Shown: positions 27,071-35,418 of the stretch, piece after piece
Layout of the letters: the number at the start of each line of letters is the position of its first letter
How positions within the stretch are numbered: the first letter of the stretch is position 1
Source of the DNA: Paraconexibacter antarcticus
Lineage (GTDB): Bacteria; Actinomycetota; Thermoleophilia; Solirubrobacterales; Solirubrobacteraceae
Reading direction: 5' to 3'
Length of the DNA stretch: 64,000 bases
Assembly (NCBI RefSeq): GCF_024220175.1
Contig: NZ_CP098502.1
Location: 3,166,514-3,230,513, forward strand
Made by a program: the position numbers and the translations under genes
The notes under the pieces: generated by a model
Seen by the model: only the letters and a program-made list of their open reading frames with translations
Told to the model about the DNA's origin: nothing
The model's database searches: none

Positions 27071-27480
27071 GGTCCCGCCTCTCAGGGCAGCTGGAGACGG
27101 TGGCCGGGCCCGAGTTGTGGCCGGTCAGGGCGGCGCGGCTCGCGTACGCCGCAGGCTGAGGAGGGGCCAGAAGGCGCGGGCGGGCCGGTGCACGTGCGCT
27201 TGCGCAGCCGCAAAGCCCACCAGGTTCCGTCGGCGGTCCGGCTGAAGAACAGGCCGCGACCGCGGATCGACGCGCTGGCCTCCACGTGGGTGGGCGAGTA
27301 GCGGGTGATGCCAACGGCCATCGCGTGAGTATCCGACGAGTACTCGACGACCGCAAGCCCGCGCTCTGCTCAGATGCTGATGTCGAGGTCGATGCCCGGC
27401 TCGACCCTCCGGGCCATGATGCGTTCCAGGTGCAGGTCGGCGTCGGGCCGCAGCTGAACTCGCTGCGCGTCTCTGAGCTT
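27071..27480. other. Probably non-coding or degenerate stretch inside the island
   Basis: About 410 bases between the thioredoxin-like gene and the cyclase. Minus-strand frames up to 79 codons (27321-27082) and a fragment ending at about 27375 are open, but none shows a recognisable family, a ribosome site or consistent codon use. They look like decayed gene pieces. I see no RNA gene. Confidence 0.4.
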
Positions 27481-28521
27481 TCACGTGTCGGCGACCGCCG
27501 GGACGACCTGGTCGCGGCCGGCGGCCTTCGCGGCATACAACGCCTTGTCCGCGTCGGCGAAGACGTCGTCGAACGAGAAGCTCCCGGGGATGGACGCGGC
27601 GACGCCGAAGGACATCGTCACCGCGACTCCGGCGATCGGCGCGGCCGCGATGCACTCCCGCAGCCCGCTCGCCACGTCAGCGGCTGCCGCAAGGTCCGCC
27701 CCCGGCACGAGCACGAGGAACTCCTCGCCGCCGAGCCGGTACGCGAGATCGAACGCTCGGAGCCGCTTCCGCAGCCGGTAGGCGACCTCCTGCAGCACCG
27801 CATCGCCACACGCGTGGCCGTGCAGGTCGTTGATCGTCTTGAAGTGGTCCAGGTCTCCGACGACAACGCCCACCGGACGCTGCACGATCGCCGCCTGCTG
27901 CGAGAGCTCCTCAGCGCGGGTGGCCAGCGCAGCCCGGTTGAGCATGCCGGTGAGCGGATCGATGACCGCCGCCGAGCGATGGTGGAGATCCGAGCGCATC
28001 AGCGCCATCGACAGCAACGTGACGCCCACCAGCAGCGCCAACGGCGTGATCAGCCGATCGGGCGCGGCGGCGACCTCCGCCGAACTGACGCCGAGCGTCA
28101 CCGCCACGATGCACGCGGCGGCGAACATCGAGCCCGCAGCGACGCCGCGCGGCCCGAAGCGCGCAGGAAGGGTCACGACCGGAAGCACGAGCCAAGCGAC
28201 CATCGACGCCGCGGGCCCGCCGGACGCCGCGACGGCCACCGCGATGGCCGCCATCGAGAGGACCCATGCCCCCGCGATCCGCAGCTCCGGCCGGCGCGCA
28301 CCCCCGATCCCCCGATCCACGACGGTGAACCCGAGCGTGGCAACGGCCAGCGGTGCGAGCGTCCAGAAGCCAAGCCATGGACCGCAGGCAGCGAGGGCCA
28401 GAGCCAGCACCGTCATCGTCGCGGCGCGGACCGGCTTCAGGCGGATCTCCATGTCGAGCACCCGCTCGCGATCGGCCGCCGTCGGACACAACCAACTCCC
28501 TGATCCGGCGACGCGCCCCAT
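27481..28521 (-). CDS. Diguanylate cyclase (GGDEF family)
   Basis: A 346-residue membrane protein making cyclic di-GMP from GTP. After SWLCPTAADRERVLDMEIRL come about six hydrophobic helices (roughly 35-170), then a GGDEF domain: VIDPLTGMLNRAAL, VVGDLDHFKTINDLHGHACGD and the active site RLGGEEFLVLV at about 264-268. An inhibitory I-site RAFD lies five residues before GGEEF, so product feedback is likely. ATG 28521 is preferred over a longer frame because the upstream residues are unlike the family. It is island cargo and has no obvious partner nearby. Confidence 0.88.
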   Translation of the reverse strand: MGRVAGSGSWLCPTAADRERVLDMEIRLKPVRAATMTVLALALAACGPWLGFWTLAPLAVATLGFTVVDRGIGGARRPELRIAGAWVLSMAAIAVAVAASGGPAASMVAWLVLPVVTLPARFGPRGVAAGSMFAAACIVAVTLGVSSAEVAAAPDRLITPLALLVGVTLLSMALMRSDLHHRSAAVIDPLTGMLNRAALATRAEELSQQAAIVQRPVGVVVGDLDHFKTINDLHGHACGDAVLQEVAYRLRKRLRAFDLAYRLGGEEFLVLVPGADLAAAADVASGLRECIAAAPIAGVAVTMSFGVAASIPGSFSFDDVFADADKALYAAKAAGRDQVVPAVADT

Positions 28522-28867
28522 GACTCTCTGATCGACCCCCCCGCCCGATCCTTCAACGGGCGCAGTGTCGACGCGGACGGTGGTTACGCACCGGGAGTGC
28601 AGAGCCGACAGGGTGGGCCGGCGTGAAAGATCCACGCAGTGACCGGTCCTACCCAAACCGGCCGTTGGCCAACTCGCCTGAAGCGTGGTGCGTCTTCTGC
28701 TCGCCGGCGTCTAGCTGAAAAACCCGATACTCAGGCGGGCCAAGAGGTCGGCGTCGCGCCCGGCACTCGCCCTGCCGGCGGCGTCCGAGAGCTTCGCCTT
28801 GACCTGTTCCCACGGAGAAGCTCCGGCCGATCGTCGTGTCGAGCCCTTCGACGGACACCCGTGTGAT
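28522..28867. other. Non-coding stretch of the island before miaB
   Basis: About 345 bases with no supported gene. On the minus strand a short open piece ending at about 28709 reads WEQVKAKLSDAAGRASAG and may be the tail of a decayed gene. Nothing else is recognisable. Confidence 0.4.
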
Positions 28868-28938
28868 GCCGATCGCTCTACTCTTGTGCTCGCCCATGGA
28901 CCTCTCCCTCATGCAGAAGCGCTACCACGTCACGACGT
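28868..28938 (+). repeat. Right copy of the miaB promoter and first codons
   Basis: It repeats the block at 25657-25720: 19 identical bases around the -10 box and 18 identical bases at codons 9-14. The intervening codons differ (MDLSLMQKR here, MGPATKS at the left). This copy is continuous with miaB and is presumably the one in use. Confidence 0.85.
28879..28884 (+). promoter_or_regulatory. Predicted -10 box of miaB (leaderless)
   Basis: TACTCT, 11 nt before the ATG at 28896. The same box is kept in the left copy at 25668-25673, which shows that this block is the native miaB promoter. Confidence 0.55.
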
Positions 28939-30251
28939 TCGGCTGCCAGATGAACGAGCACGACTCCGAGCGGATGAAGGGGATGCTCGAGTCGCTGGAC
29001 TACCGGGCGGCCGAGGAGCAGGCGGACGCCGACGTCATCCTGTTCAACACGTGCTCGATCCGGGAGACGGCCGACTCGCGCTTCGTCGCGCACCTCGGGC
29101 ACGCCAAGCGCGTGAAGAAGGAGCGGCCGGAGACGATCATCGGCGTCGGCGGCTGCTGGGCGCAGTCGCTCAAGGACGAGGTCTTCCAGCAGTTCCCGTT
29201 CGTCGACGTCGCCTTCGGCCCGGGCCAGGTCCACAAGCTCGCCGAGTTCCTCACGTCCGACTCGCTCACCGCACAGGGCTACTTCGAGTTCGAGGGCTTC
29301 GCCGGCGACCTGCCCGACAAGCGCACGCGCGAGCACCAGGGCTGGGTCCAGATCTCCGTCGGCTGCAACTGCAACTGCTCCTACTGCATCGTGCCGCAGA
29401 CCCGCGGGCGCGAGTCCTCGCGCCCGTTCGACGGCGTCGTCCGCGAGGTCGAGCGGCTCGCGGGGGAGGGCGTCCGCGAGGTCACGCTGCTCGGCCAGAA
29501 CGTCAACGCCTACGGCCGCGACCTGCGCGACGCCGGCGGTCCCCGGACCTTCGCCGAGCTGCTCGCGGCGGTCGACGGCGTGGAGGGCATCGAGCGCGTC
29601 CGCTACACCTCGCCGCACCCGAAGGACATGAAGGAGGACGTCATCCTCGCGCACGCGCAGCTCGCGTCCGTGTGCGAGCACATCCACCTGCCGCTGCAGT
29701 CCGGGTCGACCCCGATCCTCAAGGCGATGCGGCGCACGTACAACCGCGAGCGCTACCTCGACCGCGTCGCGCTCATCCGCGAGCACGTGCCGGACTGCGC
29801 GATCACGACGGACATCATCGTCGGCTTCCCGGGGGAGACCGAGGAGGACTTCCAGCTCACGCTCGACGTCTGCGAGCAGGTGGGCTACGACGGCGCGTTC
29901 ACCTTCGTCTTCTCCCCGCGGCGGGGGACCGAGGCGGCGCTCATCACCGAGGGACTCGTCCCGCACGAGGTGAAGGTCGAGCGGATGGAGCGGCTCGTGG
30001 AGGTCGTCCAGCGCCGCGCGCACGAGCGGGCGCAGCGCTTCGTCGGCCGGACGATGGAGGTCCTCGTCGAGGGGACCTCGCGGACCGACCCCTCGCGCCT
30101 GCGCGGCCGCACCCGCCACAACAAGGCGGTGAACTTCACCGGCCTGGCTCAGCCCGGTGAGCTCGTGATGGTCGAGATCGAGCGGGCGACGTCGCAGACG
30201 CTCGCGGGCGCCGAGTCGCTGCTCGCGCGCGCCGGCGCCGGCGTGGGGTAG
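28896..30251 (+). CDS. miaB: tRNA-2-methylthio-N6-dimethylallyladenosine synthase
   Basis: A 451-residue radical-SAM methylthiotransferase that adds the methylthio group to i6A37 of tRNA. The N-terminal UPF0004 cluster ligands are Cys17 (FGCQMNEHDSE), Cys53 (FNTCSIRE) and Cys87 (GVGGCW). The radical-SAM cluster is C157-x3-C161-x2-C164 (SVGCNCNCSYCIVPQTRG). A TRAM domain ends the protein. It works downstream of MiaA, encoded 5 kb away. ATG 28896 is taken from the promoter spacing. The 5' end is duplicated at 25.7 kb, so the first residues may have come with the island. Confidence 0.96.
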   Translation: MDLSLMQKRYHVTTFGCQMNEHDSERMKGMLESLDYRAAEEQADADVILFNTCSIRETADSRFVAHLGHAKRVKKERPETIIGVGGCWAQSLKDEVFQQFPFVDVAFGPGQVHKLAEFLTSDSLTAQGYFEFEGFAGDLPDKRTREHQGWVQISVGCNCNCSYCIVPQTRGRESSRPFDGVVREVERLAGEGVREVTLLGQNVNAYGRDLRDAGGPRTFAELLAAVDGVEGIERVRYTSPHPKDMKEDVILAHAQLASVCEHIHLPLQSGSTPILKAMRRTYNRERYLDRVALIREHVPDCAITTDIIVGFPGETEEDFQLTLDVCEQVGYDGAFTFVFSPRRGTEAALITEGLVPHEVKVERMERLVEVVQRRAHERAQRFVGRTMEVLVEGTSRTDPSRLRGRTRHNKAVNFTGLAQPGELVMVEIERATSQTLAGAESLLARAGAGVG

Positions 30252-30262
30252 GCCGGGGCCCC

Positions 30263-30982
30263 CTAGCCCTCGCCCTCGACCGGCGGCGGCGAGACCGTCG
30301 TCAGCAGGCGGGTGCGCGGCGCGCCGGCCGCGTCGCGGTTCGCCGGGGCGGACATGCCCCAGTTGACGATGTTGCGCGCCTGCTGGAGGGCGTCGTGGAT
30401 CTCGGTCTCGCTGAGCGCGATCCCGTCGCGGCGCAGCCCGAGGGCGACGGTCCCGTTCCACGCGCCCCAGAGGAAGCGGGCGGCGAGCCGGGCGTCGAGC
30501 GGCCGGGCCTCGCCGGTGTCGATCGCCGCCTGGATCTTGCCGGCGAACTCGTCGATGAGCGCGTCGATCGCCGCGCCGAGGCGGGCCTGGGTCTCCGGGT
30601 CGACGGGGACGGCGGGGTCGGCCTCGTCGAAGGCGAGGAAGCGGAAGGCGCCCGGATGCTCGAGATGGAAGCGCAGGTACGCGTCGCCACAGGCCATGAC
30701 CTGCTCGAGCGGCGTCCATTCCGGCTGGTAGGCCTGCTGCATGTAGCGCGAGAAGAACTCGACGGCCCGTTCGACGCAGGCGAGGTAGAGGCCGTCCTTG
30801 CTCGAGAAGTGCGAGTAGATGGACCCGACGGCGACGTCGGCACGGTCGGCGACGGCCTCGATCTTCACGCCGCGGTAGCCGTCCTCGGTGAAGGCGCGCT
30901 CGGCGGCGTCGAGAATGAGGGCCCGGGTGCGGGCCCGGCGGCGGGCGCCCCGGGTCGCGTTGCTCTCTGTAGTCAGGTTCAT
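30263..30982 (-). CDS. TetR family transcriptional regulator
   Basis: A 239-residue repressor-type protein. The HTH is RALILDAAERAFTEDGYRGVKIEAVADRADVAVGSIYSHFSSKDGLY, near the N-terminus. The C-terminal ligand-binding domain has no family motif that names the ligand. It is divergent from the FAD enzyme at 31094, with 111 bases between, so it probably controls that gene, its downstream partner and itself. Start 30982 follows a TAAAGT -10 box. Confidence 0.93.
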   Translation of the reverse strand: MNLTTESNATRGARRRARTRALILDAAERAFTEDGYRGVKIEAVADRADVAVGSIYSHFSSKDGLYLACVERAVEFFSRYMQQAYQPEWTPLEQVMACGDAYLRFHLEHPGAFRFLAFDEADPAVPVDPETQARLGAAIDALIDEFAGKIQAAIDTGEARPLDARLAARFLWGAWNGTVALGLRRDGIALSETEIHDALQQARNIVNWGMSAPANRDAAGAPRTRLLTTVSPPPVEGEG

Positions 30983-31093
30983 CTTTGAATCACTTTACAT
31001 TTCGCTCGGGATCGTGCAAGCTCCTCCTCATCCGGGAGTGCATGTCACCGGTCGTGGCGCTGCGGGGGCCGCGCCGGGAGGGAGAGGAGACCC
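30983..31093. promoter_or_regulatory. Divergent control region, TetR gene / FAD enzyme operon
   Basis: It includes the minus-strand -10 box TAAAGT (30992-30997, 9 nt before the TetR ATG) in a locally AT-rich stretch, the likely place for the TetR operator. No clean dyad is visible. On the plus-strand side a GGGAGGGAGAGGAG run is the ribosome site of the FAD enzyme. Confidence 0.45.
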
Positions 31094-32572
31094 ATGGTGG
31101 AGCAGGTGGATGTCGCCGTCGTCGGAGGCCGTCTGGCCGCGTGTGCGCTCGCCGCACCGCTGGCACGGGCGGGGCACAGGGTCGTCGCGATCGACCGCAT
31201 GTCGTTCCCGTCCGACCAGCTCTCGACGCACCTGCTCATGCCGGCGGGCACGAGCGAGCTCGCGAAGCTCGGGGCGCTGCCGCGCATCATGGCGCTCAAC
31301 CCGTCCCAGGTCCGCTGGCTCTTCGCCACCGCCGAGGGCTCGGAGTGCCGCGAGCGGCTGCGCCCGGCGAACGACGGCATCGACTTCGGGGTCTGCGTCC
31401 CGCGGACCCAGCAGGACCTCTGTGTCGTGGAGGCGGCCCGCGACCAGGGCGCCGAGATCCGCGAGCGCTGCACCTTCACGGAGCTGACCTGGCGCGCCGG
31501 CCGGGTGAGCGGCCTGCGGTACACCGACGCCGAGGGGGAGGAGCACGAGCTCGCCGCCAAGCTCGTCGTCGGCGCGGACGGCCGCCGGTCGAACGTCGCC
31601 GCGCAGGTCGGGGCGTGGACGCCGTACCGGCTCTCGCAGAACGGCCGCGGGCTCGTCTTCCGCTACGTCGACGACCCGCGGGCCGGCACGCGGGACGCCG
31701 AGACGTACTACGCGCTGCGCGAGGGCGAGTCGTTCGGCTTCGCCTTCCCGACGGCGCCCGCGGGCAAGCTGCTCATCCTCTTCATGGGCCACCGCGACGA
31801 GGCCACCGAGGCGCGGAAGGACCCCGAGGGGTACTGGACGCGCAAGCTCGCCGAGCACCCCCGCCTGCGCGAGCGGCTCGCCGGCGCCGACCCGTCGACG
31901 TACACGAAGCTCCGCTCGACGGGCGAGACGCCGGCGTTCTTCCGGGCGTCGTCCGGCCCGGGCTGGGCGCTCGCCGGCGACGCCTCGCACTTCAAGGACC
32001 CGGTCACCGGTCAGGGCATGCGCGACGCGATGTGGATGGGCCGCACGCTCGCCGAGCACCTGCTGCCCGTCGTGGGCGACACGACCGCGATCGACATCGC
32101 GACGCGCGAGTGGGAGGCCCATCGCGATCGCCACTGCCTGCCCGCCTATCACTTCGCGAACATGGACACACGGGTCGAGGTCCAGTCGCCGACGGTGTGC
32201 GAGCTCATCCGTGACGCCGGCCGGTCCACCGAGCCGGACATCGGCGACCTCTTCGGCCGTGCGCGGACGCTGCAGGAGATCGCCCCGCTGCCGCGGCTGG
32301 CCCGCCACGCGGTCACGGCGCTCGTCCGCGGCGAGCGGTCGCGCAGGGAGACCGTGCTCACCGCGGCGGAGGAGATCCGCACGCAGCTCGAGATCCGCCG
32401 CGAGCGCCACGCGGACCGCTTCCGCGCGACCCGGCCCGTCACCGGCTCCGACCATCCCGGCGCCTCGTGGCCGGCGCCCCCGGTGGCGATCCGCGCGCGC
32501 CGGGCCGCCGCCGCATCCGCGGCGTCCGCACCCCCCGCCGCCGCCGACGTCCGCCAGGAGATCCCCGCATGA
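31094..32572 (+). CDS. FAD-dependent oxidoreductase/monooxygenase
   Basis: A 492-residue flavoprotein of the p-hydroxybenzoate hydroxylase/geranylgeranyl reductase superfamily. The N-terminal dinucleotide motif is VAVVGGRLAACALAAPLA, a variant of GxGxxG. The DG motif is LVVGADGRRSNVA and the GD motif ALAGDASHFKDPVTGQGMRDAM. The C-terminal about 100 residues are Arg/Ala-rich and outside the known fold. It has a strong AGGAG-type site. The stop overlaps the nitrilase-like gene (ATGA), and it is probably repressed by the divergent TetR protein. The substrate is unknown, plausibly an aromatic or lipid-like compound. Confidence 0.88.
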   Translation: MVEQVDVAVVGGRLAACALAAPLARAGHRVVAIDRMSFPSDQLSTHLLMPAGTSELAKLGALPRIMALNPSQVRWLFATAEGSECRERLRPANDGIDFGVCVPRTQQDLCVVEAARDQGAEIRERCTFTELTWRAGRVSGLRYTDAEGEEHELAAKLVVGADGRRSNVAAQVGAWTPYRLSQNGRGLVFRYVDDPRAGTRDAETYYALREGESFGFAFPTAPAGKLLILFMGHRDEATEARKDPEGYWTRKLAEHPRLRERLAGADPSTYTKLRSTGETPAFFRASSGPGWALAGDASHFKDPVTGQGMRDAMWMGRTLAEHLLPVVGDTTAIDIATREWEAHRDRHCLPAYHFANMDTRVEVQSPTVCELIRDAGRSTEPDIGDLFGRARTLQEIAPLPRLARHAVTALVRGERSRRETVLTAAEEIRTQLEIRRERHADRFRATRPVTGSDHPGASWPAPPVAIRARRAAAASAASAPPAAADVRQEIPA

Positions 32573-33597
32573 CGAAGATCGCCGTCGTCCAGCCCGCGCT
32601 CGCCCTCGCCGAGGTCGACCGCAACCTCGCGCGGGTCGAGGACCTCGTCCGGGACGCGCACCGCGAGCACGCCCCGGAGATCATCATCGTGCCGGAGGGC
32701 TGCTCGTCGCCGAACGTCTACTCCCGGCTCCTGCTGAACGGGCCCCGGCCGGTCGACGGGGCGCCGTTCCAGCTCATCACCCGCCTCGCCCGCGAGCTCG
32801 GCTGCATCGTCGGCGGCGGCTTCCTCGCCGTCCGCGGGCGGCACAGCTACGGGACCTACGTCCTCGCGGAGCCGGACGGCGCCGTCCACCTGCACGACAA
32901 GGACATCCCGACCGCCTGGGAGCAGAACTACTACAAGGGCGGAGACGACGACGGCGTCGTGGAGTCGAGCACGCTCGGCGTGAAGGTCGGCCTCATGTCC
33001 GGCTGGGAGTGGGCGCGCAACCGGACGTCCGCCCGCGTGCGGGACGGGGGCGCGCAGCTCGTCCTCGGCGGGATGTGCTGGCCCTCGTTCCCGACGAACT
33101 GGCCCGGGCCGCTGCGCACGCTCTGCCGCCACGAGCACGAGCAGTGGGTCCGCCAGGCGATGGAGCTGCCCGGGCTCGTCGCGCGGCGCACCGGCGTCGC
33201 GGTCGCCCACGCAGCGCACGTCGGCCCGATCACGGGGGAGACCCCGCTCGCGCCCGGTCTCTCATGGCCGACGGTCATGGTCGGCGGGTCCCAGATCACC
33301 GAGCGCGACGGCACGATCCTCGCGTCGCTGTCCCTCGAGGACGGCGAGGGCCACGTCGCCGCCGACGTGCAGGTCGCGCCCGCCACGCCGCTGGACGCGA
33401 CCGAGGACCGCCTGTGGATCCAGGACTTCAGCCTCCTGACGAACGCCGCGTGGTACGGCATGAACGCCCACGGCAACCTCCGCTACCGCCTGCGCCACGC
33501 CCGCAAGGGGTTCGGCTGGCAGGCCTGGCCGTCCGGTGACCTGCCCGACGAGATCCCGGCGGGCGGCGCGGCCGCCGGGGCGCTCGCGACGAGCTGA
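32569..33597 (+). CDS. Carbon-nitrogen hydrolase (nitrilase) fold protein lacking the catalytic Cys
   Basis: A 342-residue nitrilase-superfamily protein. Glu43 (IIIVPEGCSSP) and Lys111 (LHDKDIPTAWE) of the Glu-Lys-Cys triad are present. At the nucleophile position, where the family has a Cys before an aromatic residue, this protein reads KVGLMSGWEWARNRT, with Gly145. The nearby GGMCWPSFPTNW has a Cys, but it lies about 25 residues later. It is either a pseudo-enzyme or one with altered chemistry. The ATG overlaps the stop of the FAD enzyme, so the two are made together. Confidence 0.82.
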   Translation: MTKIAVVQPALALAEVDRNLARVEDLVRDAHREHAPEIIIVPEGCSSPNVYSRLLLNGPRPVDGAPFQLITRLARELGCIVGGGFLAVRGRHSYGTYVLAEPDGAVHLHDKDIPTAWEQNYYKGGDDDGVVESSTLGVKVGLMSGWEWARNRTSARVRDGGAQLVLGGMCWPSFPTNWPGPLRTLCRHEHEQWVRQAMELPGLVARRTGVAVAHAAHVGPITGETPLAPGLSWPTVMVGGSQITERDGTILASLSLEDGEGHVAADVQVAPATPLDATEDRLWIQDFSLLTNAAWYGMNAHGNLRYRLRHARKGFGWQAWPSGDLPDEIPAGGAAAGALATS

Positions 33598-33630
33598 GCG
33601 GCGCGGCGCGGCGCGGCGCGGCCGCTCAGC
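33593..33630. terminator. Bidirectional hairpin covering both stop codons
   Basis: GCTGAGCGGC (33593-33602) pairs perfectly with GCCGCTCAGC (33621-33630). The 18-base loop is made of GCGGC repeats. The stems contain the stop of the nitrilase-like gene (plus) and that of the deacetylase (minus). There is no U tract on either side. Confidence 0.6.
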
Positions 33631-34564
33631 CGCCGGTCGGCTGCGGGCCCGTCCGGCCGGCGGTGCCCGCGCCGCAGCCGCGGCCCCCGAGGCGCAGCTG
33701 CGTCGCCGTCGGCGGGTCGAGCGTCAGCATCAGCGGGAGGCTCACCGCCCGCAGGTGCTTGCGCCGCACCGCGTGGAGGATCGCGGGCAGGGCGCGCACC
33801 GTCTGCCCGCGGTTGTCGTGCATGAGGATGATCGCGCCGGGCTTCAACGCGCCGATGACGTTCCGCTTGATCCCGGCATAGTTCGCGCCGAGCGAGTCGC
33901 CGGAGTCCGCCGTCCACAGGATCTGCACGAGGCCGTGCTTCTTCGCGAGGGCGTCGATCCGCGGGCTGTGTGCCCCGTACGGCGGGCGGAAGAGCTCGAC
34001 CGGGCGGCCCGCCTTCTTCGCGATCGCGTGCTGGGCGTCGGCGATCTCGTGCTCCTGGGCGGACGCCCCGAGCGCCGGGAGGTTCGGGTGCGTGACCGTG
34101 TGGTCGGCGACCGTCCCGAACTGCAACTCCTTCGCGACGAGGTCCCCGAACTCGGGAAGCTTGCGGCTGACGAGGAAGAACGTCGCCCGCGCCCGGTTGC
34201 GACGCAGCCGCTTGAGGACGTAGTGCGTGTACGGGCCGGGGCCGTCGTCGAAGGTCAGGGCGACGAAGTTTTTCGTGTGGCCGCCGCAGTAGACGGGGAG
34301 CCCGGTCGCCGCGAGGCGGGCGAGCGCCGTCGACTCCTGCTCCTGGGTGATCTCCCCGCTGCGGTGGAGCACCGGGGCCGGGGGGATCGGGACGTTCGCG
34401 ACCGCCGACGTGCTCGTCGTGGCCTGGGCCGTCGTGACGCCGGCGCCGCTCGGGTCCTCCTTCAGGCGGTGGACGGCCATCGCCGTCGTCCCGCCGAGGG
34501 TCGCCACCGCGCCCGCGATCAGGACGAGCTCCGAGACGGCGCGGGCGCCCTTCCCGCGGCTCAC
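33626..34564 (-). CDS. Membrane-anchored polysaccharide deacetylase (NodB homology)
   Basis: A 312-residue CE4 enzyme. An N-terminal transmembrane anchor is at about 11-30. The NodB motifs are VALTFDDGPGPYTHYV (metal Asp), DHTVTHPNL (His pair), LFRPPYGAHS, ILWTADSGD and IILMHDNRG. It would remove acetyl groups from N-acetylated sugars in the cell envelope, for instance peptidoglycan. The GTG start at 34564 overlaps the stop of the SDR gene (GTGA), so it is the second gene of that pair. Confidence 0.93.
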   Translation of the reverse strand: MSRGKGARAVSELVLIAGAVATLGGTTAMAVHRLKEDPSGAGVTTAQATTSTSAVANVPIPPAPVLHRSGEITQEQESTALARLAATGLPVYCGGHTKNFVALTFDDGPGPYTHYVLKRLRRNRARATFFLVSRKLPEFGDLVAKELQFGTVADHTVTHPNLPALGASAQEHEIADAQHAIAKKAGRPVELFRPPYGAHSPRIDALAKKHGLVQILWTADSGDSLGANYAGIKRNVIGALKPGAIILMHDNRGQTVRALPAILHAVRRKHLRAVSLPLMLTLDPPTATQLRLGGRGCGAGTAGRTGPQPTGG

Positions 34565-35352
34565 CGCTTGTCCGACTGCCCGGCCGCGATGTCCGCGCTG
34601 ATCCGGTCGGCGCCGAGCCGCCGGGACACCGTCGCGCTGAGCTGCGGCGCGACCTGCGCGAAGGCGGCGCCCAGACGGAGCGACAGCGGCGCGACGTCGA
34701 TCTCGGCCCGGTCGTGCACGATCGCCTTGACGACCGCGGCGGCGACGTCCTGGGGCGTGGCCGAGCCGACGCCCTTGGGGAGCACGGCGCCGCTGTCGGC
34801 GAACATCCCCGCGTCGCGGATGAAGCCCGGGAAGACGGTGGAGACGCCGACGCCGTGCGCATGCAGGTCGCCGCGCAGCCCCTGGGCGAACCCGCGCATC
34901 CCGAACTTCGACGCGCTGTAGAGCGACGAGCCCGGCGTGGCCGTCTTGCCGGCGAGCGACGAGATGAAGACGAGGTGGCCGCTCCCGCGGGCGATCATCT
35001 TCGGCGCGTAGGCGTGGGCGAGGGCGATCGGGGCGCGGAGGTTGACCTGCAGCGCGCGGTCGACCTGCTCGGGGGTGAAGTCGAGCAGCGGGCCGGACGC
35101 CGGGAGGGCGGCGTTCGCGACGACGGCGTCGACGTCCGGATGGGCGTCGACGAGGGCCTGGACCGCCTGCGGGTCGGCGAGGTCGCAGGCGACCGCCGTC
35201 CCGCCGAGCTCGGCGGCGAGCGGCTCCAAGACGTCCGTGCGGCGCCCCGTGAGGACGAGGCGGGCGCCTTCGGCGCGCAGGCGCCGGGCGATCGCGTGGC
35301 CGATCCCGCCCGTGGCGCCCGTGACGAGGACTGTGCGGCCCGAGAGCTTCAT
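34561..35352 (-). CDS. Short-chain dehydrogenase/reductase
   Basis: A 263-residue classical SDR. The cofactor motif is TGATGGIGHAIA, the substrate side has NAALPASG, the catalytic Ser is in VFISSLAGK, and the Tyr-Lys pair in YSASKFGMRG. The motif after the first strand is TGRRTD, which favours NADP(H). ATG 35352 follows a TATGCT -10 box at 7 nt, giving MKLSGRTVLVTG. It is divergent from miaA and coupled to the deacetylase. The substrate is unknown. Confidence 0.93.
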   Translation of the reverse strand: MKLSGRTVLVTGATGGIGHAIARRLRAEGARLVLTGRRTDVLEPLAAELGGTAVACDLADPQAVQALVDAHPDVDAVVANAALPASGPLLDFTPEQVDRALQVNLRAPIALAHAYAPKMIARGSGHLVFISSLAGKTATPGSSLYSASKFGMRGFAQGLRGDLHAHGVGVSTVFPGFIRDAGMFADSGAVLPKGVGSATPQDVAAAVVKAIVHDRAEIDVAPLSLRLGAAFAQVAPQLSATVSRRLGADRISADIAAGQSDKR

Positions 35353-35359
35353 CCCCCGC

Positions 35360-35365
35360 AGCATA
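35360..35365 (-). promoter_or_regulatory. Predicted -10 box of the SDR gene (leaderless)
   Basis: TATGCT on the minus strand, 7 nt before the ATG at 35352. Confidence 0.5.
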
Positions 35366-35404
35366 CGGCGGCCTGCGGAGGCCCGGCGCCGCGCGCGAGG
35401 CCGC

Positions 35405-35410
35405 GATACT
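35405..35410 (+). promoter_or_regulatory. Predicted -10 box of miaA (leaderless)
   Basis: GATACT, 8 nt before the ATG at 35419. Confidence 0.5.
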
Positions 35411-35418
35411 GCACCCCG

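Larger units (their letters stand above)
25721..28938. mobile_element. 3.2-kb genomic island inserted at the 5' end of miaB
   Basis: The DNA between the two copies of the miaB start is visibly lower in G+C and richer in TG/GA words than its surroundings. It holds a frameshifted ankyrin gene, a thioredoxin-like gene, a diguanylate cyclase and two non-coding stretches. The right copy supplies miaB with a new promoter and N-terminus. No integrase, transposase or terminal inverted repeat is visible, so the mechanism (site-specific insertion by a lost enzyme, or recombination with a diverged incoming miaB) is open. Confidence 0.6.

Noticed and set aside
27082..27321. A 79-codon minus-strand frame in the island (MAVGITRYSPTHVEAS...).
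   Set aside because: No ribosome site, no family, and it runs into Pro/Arg-rich nonsense. More likely a decayed fragment.
25721..28938. The island as an insertion sequence.
   Set aside because: There is no transposase and no terminal inverted repeat. The flanking repeats are duplicated miaB sequence, much longer than a target-site duplication.
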